A stretch of DNA of 10,146 nt from Oscillospiraceae bacterium (GTDB taxonomy: Bacteria > Bacillota_A > Clostridia > Oscillospirales > Oscillospiraceae): assembly GCA_017939025.1 (NCBI GenBank), contig JAGBAI010000079.1:1-10146 (forward strand). Direction: 5' to 3'. The notes beneath the pieces were generated by a model. That model was not told the DNA's origin. It did no database searches and saw nothing but the letters and a program-made list of their open reading frames with translations. Shown here piece by piece: positions 1 to 5,686 of the stretch. The position numbers were made by a program, and so were the translations under genes. Each line of letters starts with the position of its first letter. Positions within the stretch are counted from its first letter, which is position 1.

Positions 1-24
1 ATCCGAAGATATCTCCTGTTTTTA

Positions 25-102
25 TGGGGTGGATAATGGGATTCGAACCCACGACCTTCAGAGCCACAATCTGACGCGCTAACCAACTGTGCTATATCCA
101 CC
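25..102 (-). tRNA. tRNA-His (anticodon GTG)
   Basis: Reading the minus strand, the cloverleaf has a 7 bp acceptor stem GTGGATA/TATCCAC plus the extra G-1 paired with C73 that marks histidine tRNAs. The anticodon loop TTGTGGC gives anticodon GTG, and the T-arm has a TTCGAAT loop. CCA is encoded at 27-25. It is the last tRNA of the three-gene cluster. As a GUN-anticodon tRNA it is an expected queuosine substrate, which fits the queH gene elsewhere in the window. Confidence 0.96.
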
Positions 103-136
103 ATATTCTGTTTTGCTGAGAACCTAGTCGAAAAAA

Positions 137-213
137 TGGCACGCCAGAAGGGACTCGAACCCCTGACCTACTGCTTAGAAGGCAGTTGCTCTATCCAGCT
201 GAGCTACTGGCGC
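137..213 (-). tRNA. tRNA-Arg (anticodon TCT)
   Basis: The minus strand folds with acceptor GCGCCAG/CTGGCGT (one G-T pair at the end), a D-arm containing AGCTCAGCTGGATAGAGC, anticodon stem ACTGC/GCAGT with loop CTTCTAA (anticodon TCT), a TTCGAGT T-loop, discriminator G and encoded CCA at 139-137. It lies 34 bp upstream of tRNA-His and 7 bp downstream of tRNA-Gly, so the three are probably one transcript. It reads AGA, an A-starting codon, so it is in the class that can carry t6A37. Confidence 0.96.
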
Positions 214-220
214 ATTTCTA

Positions 221-294
221 TGGAGCGGGTGACGGGAATCGGACCCGCGTATCCAGCTTGGAAGGCTGGTGTTCTACCATTGAACTACACCCGC
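221..294 (-). tRNA. tRNA-Gly (anticodon TCC)
   Basis: Minus-strand cloverleaf with acceptor GCGGGTG/CACCCGC, a D-arm with GTTCAATGGTAGAAC, anticodon stem CCAGC/GCTGG around loop CTTCCAA (anticodon TCC), T-loop TTCCGATT region, discriminator T and encoded CCA at 223-221. It is the promoter-proximal tRNA of the cluster. Confidence 0.96.
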
Positions 295-326
295 AAATCC
301 TATCTCCTTGCTGTTTCAGCCATAGG

Positions 327-355
327 ATTTTATCATAGAAAGCAAGCCTTGTCAA
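327..355 (-). promoter_or_regulatory. Sigma-A promoter of the tRNA-Gly-Arg-His cluster
   Basis: On the minus strand a perfect -35 TTGACA (355-350) is followed by 17 bp and a -10 box TAAAAT (332-327), about 33 bp before the first tRNA. The -35 hexamer contains the TGA stop codon of the upstream phosphatase gene, so coding sequence and promoter share bases. Confidence 0.85.
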
Positions 356-1206
356 GAGCGATTCTTTAAAATCTCCGGGATTTTTTTATAGATCACATCC
401 GCTACGGCTCCTTCGGCGCAATTGCAGACGGTTTCGAATTTGTCTGCGATCACCGCGTCGGCGGGGGCGAAAGCGTAGTCGGCATCGATCATCATGGGCA
501 GATCGTTGTTGCCGTCGCCCACACAGACCAGAATGCTTCTTCCCAGCTGCTGCTGCAGCTCCCGGGCAGACCGGGCCTTGGAAACGCCCTTGGCGTGAAC
601 ATCGATGATCCGTGCGGCGGCCCGGAAGACCTCGCATGTGCCGCCAAATTCGTGGCGCAGCAGCTGCTCCGCTTCGTCCATGCGGCGCATTTCCGCTTCG
701 CTGGCGTTGAACATGTCCGCTACGGTCACATCCCGGAATTCGCCGTAGAGGGTGAATTTCAGGAAGGGCCCCAGATCATCCCCCGGCTGGGCGAAGCCCC
801 GGGCGCAGAGCTGGTGGTCGGAGAAGGCATCCCACATGGGATTCTCAGAGAACCGGTAATGGGCCTTGAGACCCTGCACCTCAACCGTCAGATCCGGGAA
901 CAGCTGTTCACATTTGTGCACCGTCTCCCACAGATCCAGATCGATGGCGTGGCAGAAGGTGAGCCGGTTTTCGGTAAGATCATAGGCCGCAGAGCCGTTG
1001 TACAGAAGCAGCGGCGCGTTCACAGGCACTACGTCCCGGAACACCTTCGTCATAGGCACACTGCGTCCGGTATTGACGGTAAAGGCACCGCCATTTTCCA
1101 TAAAATACCGGATGGCTTCGATGTTGCGCACAGGGATGGAAGAATCCGGCGCTGTCAGAGTCCGGTCGTAGTCAACGGTGAGAAGAACGTCAGAAAAAAT
1201 GCCCAT
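352..1206 (-). CDS. HAD superfamily (IIB, Cof-type) phosphatase
   Basis: A 284-residue protein with the four HAD motifs in order: DxDxT near the N-terminus (Asp12, Asp14 in TVDYDRTLT), motif II in VNTGRS (Thr46), a lysine in HAKGVSK (Lys206/Lys210), and the metal-binding GDGNNDLPM (230-238). The long cap segment between motifs II and III and the KGVSK context fit the Cof/IIB subfamily, which hydrolyses sugar phosphates, phosphorylated cofactors and similar small molecules in the cytosol. The substrate cannot be read from sequence. The ATG at 1206 has an AAAGGA ribosome site 8 nt upstream; an ATG 5 nt earlier is out of frame. Length is normal for the family. Its stop codon lies in the promoter of the tRNA cluster. 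A large inverted repeat lies upstream of its start, and I see no strong promoter of its own. Confidence 0.9.
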   Translation of the reverse strand: MGIFSDVLLTVDYDRTLTAPDSSIPVRNIEAIRYFMENGGAFTVNTGRSVPMTKVFRDVVPVNAPLLLYNGSAAYDLTENRLTFCHAIDLDLWETVHKCEQLFPDLTVEVQGLKAHYRFSENPMWDAFSDHQLCARGFAQPGDDLGPFLKFTLYGEFRDVTVADMFNASEAEMRRMDEAEQLLRHEFGGTCEVFRAAARIIDVHAKGVSKARSARELQQQLGRSILVCVGDGNNDLPMMIDADYAFAPADAVIADKFETVCNCAEGAVADVIYKKIPEILKNRS

Positions 1207-1249
1207 ATCATGGTTCCTTTCTATTATGCGCGGCAGGATGCTGAAAAGC

Positions 1250-1369
1250 TTGTCATCCTGAGCGGAGCCGCACAGCGGCGAAGTCGAAGGATCTACGCAC
1301 TATAATAACTCTTATGCGCAACAACGGTGCGTAGATCCTTCGACTCCCTTCGGTCGCTCAGGATGACAA
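1250..1369. repeat. Long inverted repeat between the RluD-family and HAD genes
   Basis: Two arms face each other around a short A/T-rich centre (about 1301-1326). The left arm (1250-1300) starts TTGTCATCCTGAGCG and ends GTCGAAGGATCTACGCAC. The right arm (1327-1369) is its reverse complement at both of these ends. Between the conserved ends each arm has a different middle: the left holds the hairpin GCCGC-ACA-GCGGC, the right an unrelated short stretch around CCCTTCGG. It fills most of the gap 1207-1381. No T-tract follows either side, so it is not a classical terminator. The pattern fits a dispersed palindromic (MITE- or REP-like) repeat. That it belongs to a family common in gut bacteria is from memory and unverified. 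Confidence 0.8.
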
Positions 1370-1381
1370 CATTGTGCGTGT

Positions 1382-2287
1382 TTATCCCATCTTCTCCAGC
1401 TTGGCAATAACATCCTTAAAATACTGGGGCAGTTCCGCAAACACCATCACGGGCCGTCCGTCTCTAGGGTGGCTGAAGCACAGGGCACCTGCGTGGAGGC
1501 ACTGGCTGTCCTGGCCCAGCTCCGGCTTTTTCCGTCCGTAGACGGTGTCGCCCAGGATGGGGTGGCCGATGTGTGCCATGTGGACACGGATCTGATGGGT
1601 ACGTCCGGTTTCCAGCTTGCAGCGAATGTGGGTGTAGCCCCGGTAGCGTTTGATAACCTCCCAGTGGGTCACGGCGGGTTTGCTGTTGCGCTCAATGACG
1701 CACATTTTCTTCCGGTCAGAGGGATGCCGCCCGATGGGGGCGTCCACGGTGCCGCTATCCTCCCGGAAGGAGCCCACAACGATGGCTTCATAAGTCCGGG
1801 CCATGGAGTGATCCTTCAGCTGGCTGGCAAGCATGGCATGGGCCAGATCGTTTTTGGCTACCGCCAGCAATCCGGAGGTATCCTTGTCGATCCGGTGGAC
1901 AATGCCGGGCCGCAGCTCACCGTTGATACCGGAAAGGTCATCCCCCAGGGCATAGAGCAGGCCGTTGACCAGCGTATCGTCCTGGTGTCCCGCTGCCGGG
2001 TGCACCACCAGCCCCTTGGGCTTGTTGATCACCAGCAGATCCTCGTCTTCGTAGACGATGTCCAGCTTCATTTCCGTTGGAACGATATCCACAGGCTTTG
2101 CCTCGGGAATCTCGTATTCGATAACATCGCCGGGGTTCAGCTTATCGTTTTTCTTGCCCTTTTTGCCGTTGCGGGTCACAAGCCCATCTTCAATGAGCTT
2201 CTGGGCGGCACTGCGGCTTAAATTTTCGGCGCAGCGGGACAGAAAGGCATCCAGCCGCTCGCCGGGAATGTCGGCGTAAAGTATCAT
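1382..2287 (-). CDS. rluD: RluD/RluA-family large ribosomal RNA pseudouridine synthase
   Basis: A 301-residue enzyme expected to isomerise specific uridines in 23S rRNA to pseudouridine. An N-terminal S4 RNA-binding domain covers roughly residues 10-60 (LDAFLSRC onward). The catalytic block GIVHRIDKDTSGLL follows, with the conserved aspartate at residue 134, then typical later blocks (LETGRTHQIRVH, HPILGDTVYG). Length is standard. The ATG at 2287 is preceded by GAGG with 8 nt spacing. It lies 108 bp downstream of lspA on the same strand with no promoter or terminator seen between them, so the two are probably one operon, an order well known in Firmicutes (lspA then ylyB in Bacillus subtilis). 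The target position cannot be assigned from sequence, and the symbol is given by family. Confidence 0.92.
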   Translation of the reverse strand: MILYADIPGERLDAFLSRCAENLSRSAAQKLIEDGLVTRNGKKGKKNDKLNPGDVIEYEIPEAKPVDIVPTEMKLDIVYEDEDLLVINKPKGLVVHPAAGHQDDTLVNGLLYALGDDLSGINGELRPGIVHRIDKDTSGLLAVAKNDLAHAMLASQLKDHSMARTYEAIVVGSFREDSGTVDAPIGRHPSDRKKMCVIERNSKPAVTHWEVIKRYRGYTHIRCKLETGRTHQIRVHMAHIGHPILGDTVYGRKKPELGQDSQCLHAGALCFSHPRDGRPVMVFAELPQYFKDVIAKLEKMG

Positions 2288-2311
2288 AACATAACCTCAC
2301 AATATACCAAA

Positions 2312-2393
2312 CCGTAGGGGCCAATGCCCACACCGGCCCTTGGTACACGGAAGAATCCTGCAAAAGGGCCGATGCAGGCATCGGCCCTTACGG
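2312..2393. repeat. 82 bp palindromic element between lspA and the RluD-family gene
   Basis: The ends CCGTAGGGGCC (2312-2322) and GGCCCTTACGG (2383-2393) are inverted repeats with one mismatch. Inside, 2364-2389 is a perfect hairpin with 12 bp arms (AAGGGCCGATGC / GCATCGGCCCTT) and a 2-nt centre. The left half (2317-2340) is a looser GGGGCC...GGCCCT stem. It occupies nearly all of the lspA-synthase gap. It could act on mRNA stability within the operon, which is inference. Confidence 0.75.
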
Positions 2394-2395
2394 AT

Positions 2396-2869
2396 TCACT
2401 TTTTATCCTTCCAGAATTCCTTGTTGAACAGCACCAGATGCACCATCATCAGGATACAGCCGCAGGTAATGAAGCAGTCGGCCACGTTGAACACGGGAAA
2501 TTCCATAAAGGCAGTCTCAATCATATCCACCACATAGCCCATGCGCACCCGGTCGATCATGTTGCCCAGGCCGCCGCCGTAGATTGCCGCAATGCACCAG
2601 CATTCAAAGGAGGTAAAGCCCATACTTTTTTTGAAATATTCCCAGATCAGCAGCCCGGTGAACACGGCGAAAATCAGGGCGAACAGCCACTGCTGCCCTT
2701 CAAAGGAGGAAAAGGCCGCGCCGGTGTTCTGTACGTAGGTCAGATCCAGCAGCCCGGGAAGAAAGGGAATATTTTCATGCAGGGGAATATGGGCAACGGT
2801 GAGATACTTGGTGATCTGATCCGCTGCCACAATGAAGGCCACAAACAGGCCGTAATACAGCAAAGTCAT
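2396..2869 (-). CDS. lspA: Lipoprotein signal peptidase (signal peptidase II)
   Basis: A 157-residue membrane aspartyl protease that cleaves the signal peptide of diacylglyceryl-modified prolipoproteins. Signature blocks are present: NTGAAFS (48-54), GGGLGNMIDRV (98-108) with catalytic Asp106, and FPVFNVADCFI (124-134) with catalytic Asp131. Four hydrophobic segments fit the usual topology. I start it at 2869, because CGGAGG lies 8 nt before that ATG. A frame-extending ATG at 2908 would overlap a good promoter (2899-2927) and has no ribosome site. It is the first gene of the lspA / RluD-family pair. Confidence 0.95.
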   Translation of the reverse strand: MTLLYYGLFVAFIVAADQITKYLTVAHIPLHENIPFLPGLLDLTYVQNTGAAFSSFEGQQWLFALIFAVFTGLLIWEYFKKSMGFTSFECWCIAAIYGGGLGNMIDRVRMGYVVDMIETAFMEFPVFNVADCFITCGCILMMVHLVLFNKEFWKDKK

Positions 2870-2898
2870 GGAAAAAACCTCCGGATTCATTACCCAAT

Positions 2899-2927
2899 AT
2901 GATACCATGGCAGGAAGGGAAAGTCAA
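2899..2927 (-). promoter_or_regulatory. Promoter of the lspA operon
   Basis: On the minus strand TTGACT (2927-2922), a 17 bp spacer, then TATCAT (2904-2899), about 30 bp before the chosen lspA start. The match and spacing are near consensus for the housekeeping sigma factor. Confidence 0.75.
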
Positions 2928-2932
2928 TTTTG

Positions 2933-3022
2933 AATGCAAAAAGCAAAATGCAGAATGCAAATTTTTAATGCAACAGAAGCGGTTTTTCTTCATTTTGCAT
3001 TTTACATTTTGCATTCTGCATT
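2933..3022. repeat. A/T-rich GCAAAATGCAGAATGC inverted repeat, copy 1
   Basis: The left arm (about 2933-2965) is built from tandem AATGCA/GCAAAATGCAGAATGCAAA units. The right arm (about 2991-3022) carries the complementary CATTTTGCATTTTACATTTTGCATTCTGCATT pattern (given in parts: CATTTTGCATTTTACA then TTTTGCATTCTGCATT). About 25 bp lies between them. The same sequence type recurs at 8440-8516. Composition is very different from the surrounding GC-rich DNA. Confidence 0.8.
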
Positions 3023-3025
3023 TAG

Positions 3026-3051
3026 AAAACGCCCCAGGTATTCCCGGGACG
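3026..3051 (-). terminator. Intrinsic terminator of the HPr-like gene
   Basis: On the minus strand CGTCCCGGG pairs with CCTGGGGCG around the loop AATA (two G-T wobbles) and is followed by TTTTCT. It starts 23 bp after the HPr-like stop codon and separates that gene from the lspA promoter. Confidence 0.6.
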
Positions 3052-3073
3052 CTGCTGTGAAGCCGTATTTGGT

Positions 3074-3310
3074 TTATTCCGCCAGGAAGCGGTGCAGATC
3101 ACGTTTCAGCAGATTCAGCTCTTCTTCGGTGCAGTCGCAGACCACCCGGAGGGAGCCGGTGAAATCCAGACAAAACAGCTCCATGAAGGAATCCGCATTG
3201 ATCTTGTTATGGTCATCCCGGACGACTACGGGATAGGTACGGGTGGAAGCCAGAGCCACGAAGTCCTGCACATCCTGTACGCTGTGCAGCTGAATCCAAA
3301 ATTCCCGCAT
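3074..3310 (-). CDS. HPr-like (PTS phosphocarrier-fold) protein without the phosphorylatable histidine
   Basis: A 78-residue protein. Its pattern MREFWIQLHSVQDVQDFV, then NKINADSFMELFCLDF, then a C-terminal helix of about 18 residues matches the HPr fold; the middle block corresponds to the 'DAKSIMGIFSLD' region of Clostridia HPr-like proteins. True HPr carries a histidine (His15) at the start of the first helix, accepted from Enzyme I; here the aligned region reads ALASTRTYPV with no such histidine, so phosphotransfer is unlikely. The serine in ADSFM lies where HPr has its regulatory Ser46, but function there is unproven. An AGGGGG ribosome site precedes the ATG at 3310. It has its own promoter and terminator, so it appears monocistronic. 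A role as a structural or regulatory relative of HPr is inference. Confidence 0.75.
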   Translation of the reverse strand: MREFWIQLHSVQDVQDFVALASTRTYPVVVRDDHNKINADSFMELFCLDFTGSLRVVCDCTEEELNLLKRDLHRFLAE

Positions 3311-3438
3311 AAAAGTGCCCCCTGTTGCTGTACAAAGCTGTGTTTTTCGTGTATAATGGGGAGCAAGCGGCTTGGAACCGTCCCACGTCCGAAAAACGAT
3401 GTTGCTGATAATTATATCATTTTTTTGTGAAAATGCAA
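3311..3438 (-). promoter_or_regulatory. Promoter and structured leader of the HPr-like gene
   Basis: On the minus strand TTGCAT (3438-3433), 16 bp, and a perfect TATAAT (3416-3411) predict a transcript starting near 3404, giving a leader of about 95 nt. Within it GTTTTTCG and CGAAAAAC pair across 3341-3398, enclosing further complementary segments (GTGGG/CCCAT, CGG/CCG around a loop). A repeated CAGCAACA occurs at both ends of the leader. This may be a cis-acting RNA structure. I do not recognise a known riboswitch. Confidence 0.5.
3329..3357 (+). promoter_or_regulatory. Possible divergent plus-strand promoter
   Basis: TGTACA (4/6 to -35), 17 bp, and a perfect TATAAT (3352-3357) point towards mtaB. 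A transcript from here would run through the short hairpin TGATA-ATTA-TATCA followed by seven T (3405-3426), a weak terminator, before mtaB at 3497. A weaker alternative for mtaB itself is TTGGAC/GATAAG at 3447-3475. Which, if any, is used cannot be decided by eye. Confidence 0.3.
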
Positions 3439-3496
3439 CTGTCGGTTTGGACGATTAAAACAAAGATTCGATAAGTTTATTGGTGGATTTGACAAT

Positions 3497-4825
3497 ATGA
3501 AATTTGCGTTCTATACCTTGGGCTGTAAGACCAATCAATACGAGACGCAGGCCATGGAGCGGCTGCTTCTGGAACAGGGTCACAGCATTGGAAAATTTGA
3601 CGAAGTCTGCGATGCCTATGTGATCAATACCTGCTCCGTTACTGCCGTGGCGGACAAGAAAAACCGGGCCATCATCCGGCGCTGCCGCCGGGACAATCCG
3701 GAGGCAGTCATTGCCGTCTGCGGCTGCTACTCTCAGCACGATGCCGAGGCCGTCCGGGCCCTGGGTGCCGATGTCATCGGCGGCAGCGGCCACCGGCAGG
3801 AATTTATTGACCAGCTTCTGCACGCCCTAAAACCTTCCCCCTGGGGGGAAGGTGGCACGCCGTCAGGCGTGACGGATGAGGGGCTTTCCCCGGTCTGTGT
3901 TCTGGACAATGCCCTGCGCAGAAGAGACTTCGAAATCCTCCCTGCCGGCGGTCTGGAGGAGCGCACCCGGGCCATGCTGAAGGTTCAGGACGGCTGCGTC
4001 AATTTCTGCACCTACTGCATCATCCCCTACACCCGGGGCCCCATCCGCAGTGCCCCGCTGGAAGTGGCGGTGGAACAGGCCAGGGAGCTGGCAGAAAGAG
4101 GCTATAAAGAGATTGTGGTAACGGGTATCGAGATCGCCTCCTGGGGCTTCGATCTGCCGGGAAAACCGGAGGTCACAGAACTGGTCGAGGCGGTTTGCCG
4201 CGCGGTACCGGAGCTGCGGGTGCGGCTGGGCTCCCTGGAGCCGAGAATCGTGACGGAAGATTTCTGCGAAAGGTTATGTAAACTTCCCAACCTGTGTCCC
4301 CAGTTCCATTTGTCTATGCAAAGTGGCTGCGACACGGTTTTGCAGCGGATGAAACGGAAGTACGATACTGCCCGGTATTTGGAAAGTGTCCGCCTGCTGA
4401 ATGCGTATTTCCCGGATTGTGCCATTACCACGGACATGATCGTGGCCTTCCCGGGGGAGACGGAGGAGGAGTTTGGGCAGAGTCTGGACTTTATCCGCAA
4501 GTGCGCCTTTGCGGATATGCACATCTTCCCCTATTCCCGCCGCCCCGGCACCCCTGCGGACAAAATGCCCGGGCAGCATAACAATGCCACCAAGGAGGCA
4601 AGAAGCCGGGCTGCCATTGCTGTTGCAGAGGAAATGAGCCGCACCTACCGGGAAAAGCTCGTGGGCAGGCCTCTGGAAGTCCTGTTCGAAGAAAAGGACG
4701 GAGAATGCTTTGCCGGCCACGCCCCCAACTATGTGAAGGTCTATTACGCAGGGGAAGCTGCCCATAACCAGATCAAGACTGTCACGGTGACGGAGATTTA
4801 TAAAGACGGCGTGCTGGCCAAGTAA
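3497..4825 (+). CDS. mtaB: tRNA t6A37 methylthiotransferase MtaB
   Basis: A 442-residue radical-SAM enzyme that adds a methylthio group to t6A37 in tRNAs reading A-starting codons. The N-terminal UPF0004 domain has Cys10 (TLGCKTNQYET), Cys46 (VINTCSVT) and Cys77 (VCGCYSQ) for one [4Fe-4S] cluster. The radical-SAM triad is CVNFCTYC (Cys167, Cys171, Cys174). A TRAM-like RNA-binding region closes the protein from about residue 385. MKFAFYTLGCK matches the usual family N-terminus, so the ATG at 3497 is right although the ribosome site (GGTGG) is modest. Residues 113-129 are encoded by exactly 17 codons of a palindromic repeat (3833-3883), inserted without frame change in the linker between the two domains. 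The stop codon is 12 bp before the next repeat, and queH follows with its own promoter. Confidence 0.94.
   Translation: MKFAFYTLGCKTNQYETQAMERLLLEQGHSIGKFDEVCDAYVINTCSVTAVADKKNRAIIRRCRRDNPEAVIAVCGCYSQHDAEAVRALGADVIGGSGHRQEFIDQLLHALKPSPWGEGGTPSGVTDEGLSPVCVLDNALRRRDFEILPAGGLEERTRAMLKVQDGCVNFCTYCIIPYTRGPIRSAPLEVAVEQARELAERGYKEIVVTGIEIASWGFDLPGKPEVTELVEAVCRAVPELRVRLGSLEPRIVTEDFCERLCKLPNLCPQFHLSMQSGCDTVLQRMKRKYDTARYLESVRLLNAYFPDCAITTDMIVAFPGETEEEFGQSLDFIRKCAFADMHIFPYSRRPGTPADKMPGQHNNATKEARSRAAIAVAEEMSRTYREKLVGRPLEVLFEEKDGECFAGHAPNYVKVYYAGEAAHNQIKTVTVTEIYKDGVLAK
3833..3883 (+). repeat. Two-hairpin palindromic element, copy A (inside mtaB)
   Basis: 51 bp. The terminal hairpin is CCTTCCCC/GGGGAAGG (3833-3852). 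A second hairpin CACGCC-GTCA-GGCGTG follows (3856-3871), then the tail GACGGATGAGGGG (ending 3883). It is read in the mtaB frame as 17 sense codons starting PSPWGEGG. The same modular structure appears in the other arms in this window. Confidence 0.9.
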
Positions 4826-4836
4826 AGCTCCAAAAG

Positions 4837-4971
4837 CCTTCCCCTCCGGGGAAGGTGGATTCGATTTCGTAGAAATCGAAGACGGATGAGGGTGTCACGT
4901 AAGCGACAATTGCACCCGCGTCCAGTTGCCGCTGCGCGGCTCCCCTCATCCGACCTCCCCAAAGGGAAAGG
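4837..4971. repeat. Composite of two facing palindromic arms (copies B and B')
   Basis: The forward arm (4837-4892) has CCTTCCCC-TCC-GGGGAAGG, then the second hairpin TTCGATTTC-GTA-GAAATCGAA, then GACGGATGAGGG. The inverted arm (4942-4971) has CCCCTCATCCG and a decayed clamp CCTCCCC-AAA-GGGAAAGG, and lacks the second hairpin. A core of about 49 bp lies between, itself containing GCCGC-TGC-GCGGC. Outside the right arm, 4976-4991 (GGCGCTGCCGCGCCAG) is nearly the same as the outer end of the composite at 7306-7515. It fills the gap between mtaB and the queH promoter. Confidence 0.85.
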
Positions 4972-5002
4972 CATGGGCGCTGCCGCGCCAGCGCAATATT
5001 TC

Positions 5003-5031
5003 TTGCTATTTTCCACAAATTATGCTATAGT
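5003..5031 (+). promoter_or_regulatory. Promoter of queH
   Basis: TTGCTA (5003-5008), 17 bp, then TATAGT (5026-5031) preceded by TGC, an extended -10. It lies 31 bp before the queH start, directly after the palindromic composite. Confidence 0.75.
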
Positions 5032-5061
5032 ATTTTGTAAACAATTCCCAGAGGTAAGGTT

Positions 5062-5607
5062 ATGAAAACGTTAATGCACATCTGCTGCGCCCCCTGTGCC
5101 AACCAGCCCATTGAAGTGCTGCGCACCGACGGCATTGAGGTGGCGGGCTTTTGGTACAACCCCAATATCCACCCGGTCACCGAGTACCGGGCCCGGCGCA
5201 ACTGTCTGGAAAGCTACGCCAAAGAGATTGAACTGCCCCTGATTATGAAAAATGACTACGCCCTGCGGCCCTTTGTCCGGGCAGTGGCGGAGGACATCGC
5301 CCATCGCTGCGGCAAGTGCTATGAAATGCGCCTGTTTGAAACGGCAAAAACCGCCGCGGAAAATGGCTTCGACAGCTTTACCTCCTCTCTGTTCATTTCT
5401 CCTTACCAGAATCACGAGCTGATGCGGGAGACAGCGGAACGGGCGGCGGCAGAATACGGCGTGCAGTTCCTGTACCGGGATTTCCGGCCCTATTTCAAAG
5501 ACGGCCAGAATTTCGCCCGGGAGCATGGGTTCTACATGCAGAAATACTGCGGCTGCATCTTCTCTGAAGAGGAGCGGTATATCAAGGCAAAGAAGCTGAT
5601 CCCCTAA
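5062..5607 (+). CDS. queH: Epoxyqueuosine reductase QueH (DUF208)
   Basis: A 181-residue protein of the QueH family, which reduces epoxyqueuosine to queuosine at position 34 of GUN-anticodon tRNAs and is unrelated in sequence to QueG. The cysteine signature is complete: HICCAPC at the N-terminus (Cys8, Cys9, Cys12), HRCGKCYEMRL (Cys83, Cys86) and KYCGCIFSE (Cys163, Cys165). These bind an iron-sulfur cluster and an extra metal in characterised members. Family blocks FWYNPNIHP and SLFISPYQN are also visible. An AGAGG ribosome site sits 7 nt before the ATG, and the promoter at 5003-5031 fits. Length is normal. A palindromic repeat begins 3 bp after the stop codon. tRNA-His-GTG at the left of the window is an expected substrate. 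Confidence 0.94.
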   Translation: MKTLMHICCAPCANQPIEVLRTDGIEVAGFWYNPNIHPVTEYRARRNCLESYAKEIELPLIMKNDYALRPFVRAVAEDIAHRCGKCYEMRLFETAKTAAENGFDSFTSSLFISPYQNHELMRETAERAAAEYGVQFLYRDFRPYFKDGQNFAREHGFYMQKYCGCIFSEEERYIKAKKLIP

Positions 5608-5610
5608 AAA

Positions 5611-5661
5611 CCTTCCCCCCTGGGGGGAAGGTGGCAGCCCGAAGGGCTGACGGATGAGGGG
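5611..5661 (+). repeat. Two-hairpin palindromic element, copy E (upstream of the DUF559 gene)
   Basis: The clamp hairpin CCTTCCCC/GGGGAAGG occupies 5611-5631, the second hairpin is CAGCCC-GAA-GGGCTG (5635-5649), and the tail GACGGATGAGGGG ends at 5661. It lies between queH and the DUF559 start at 5687 and faces the inverted copy at 6099-6144. Confidence 0.9.
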
Positions 5662-5686
5662 CTGCCGCACCAAGGCGAGGAGAAAC

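Noticed and set aside
595..1305. Long plus-strand frame opposite the HAD phosphatase
   Set aside because: It mirrors the HAD gene on the other strand, runs into the inverted repeat and has no recognisable domain. The same applies to long antisense frames over the RluD-family, methyltransferase and lysozyme genes.
1250..1369. Large inverted repeat as terminator of the RluD-family gene
   Set aside because: No T-tract follows the stem on the minus strand, and the arms carry long conserved sequence of repeat type.
2870..2908. Upstream ATG at 2908 as the lspA start
   Set aside because: It lies on the promoter's -10 region, has no ribosome site and adds non-family residues; CGGAGG fits the ATG at 2869.
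5654..5686. ATG at 5654 as start of the DUF559 frame
   Set aside because: It is part of the repeat tail (GGATGAGGGG) and has no ribosome site; GAGGAG precedes the ATG at 5687.
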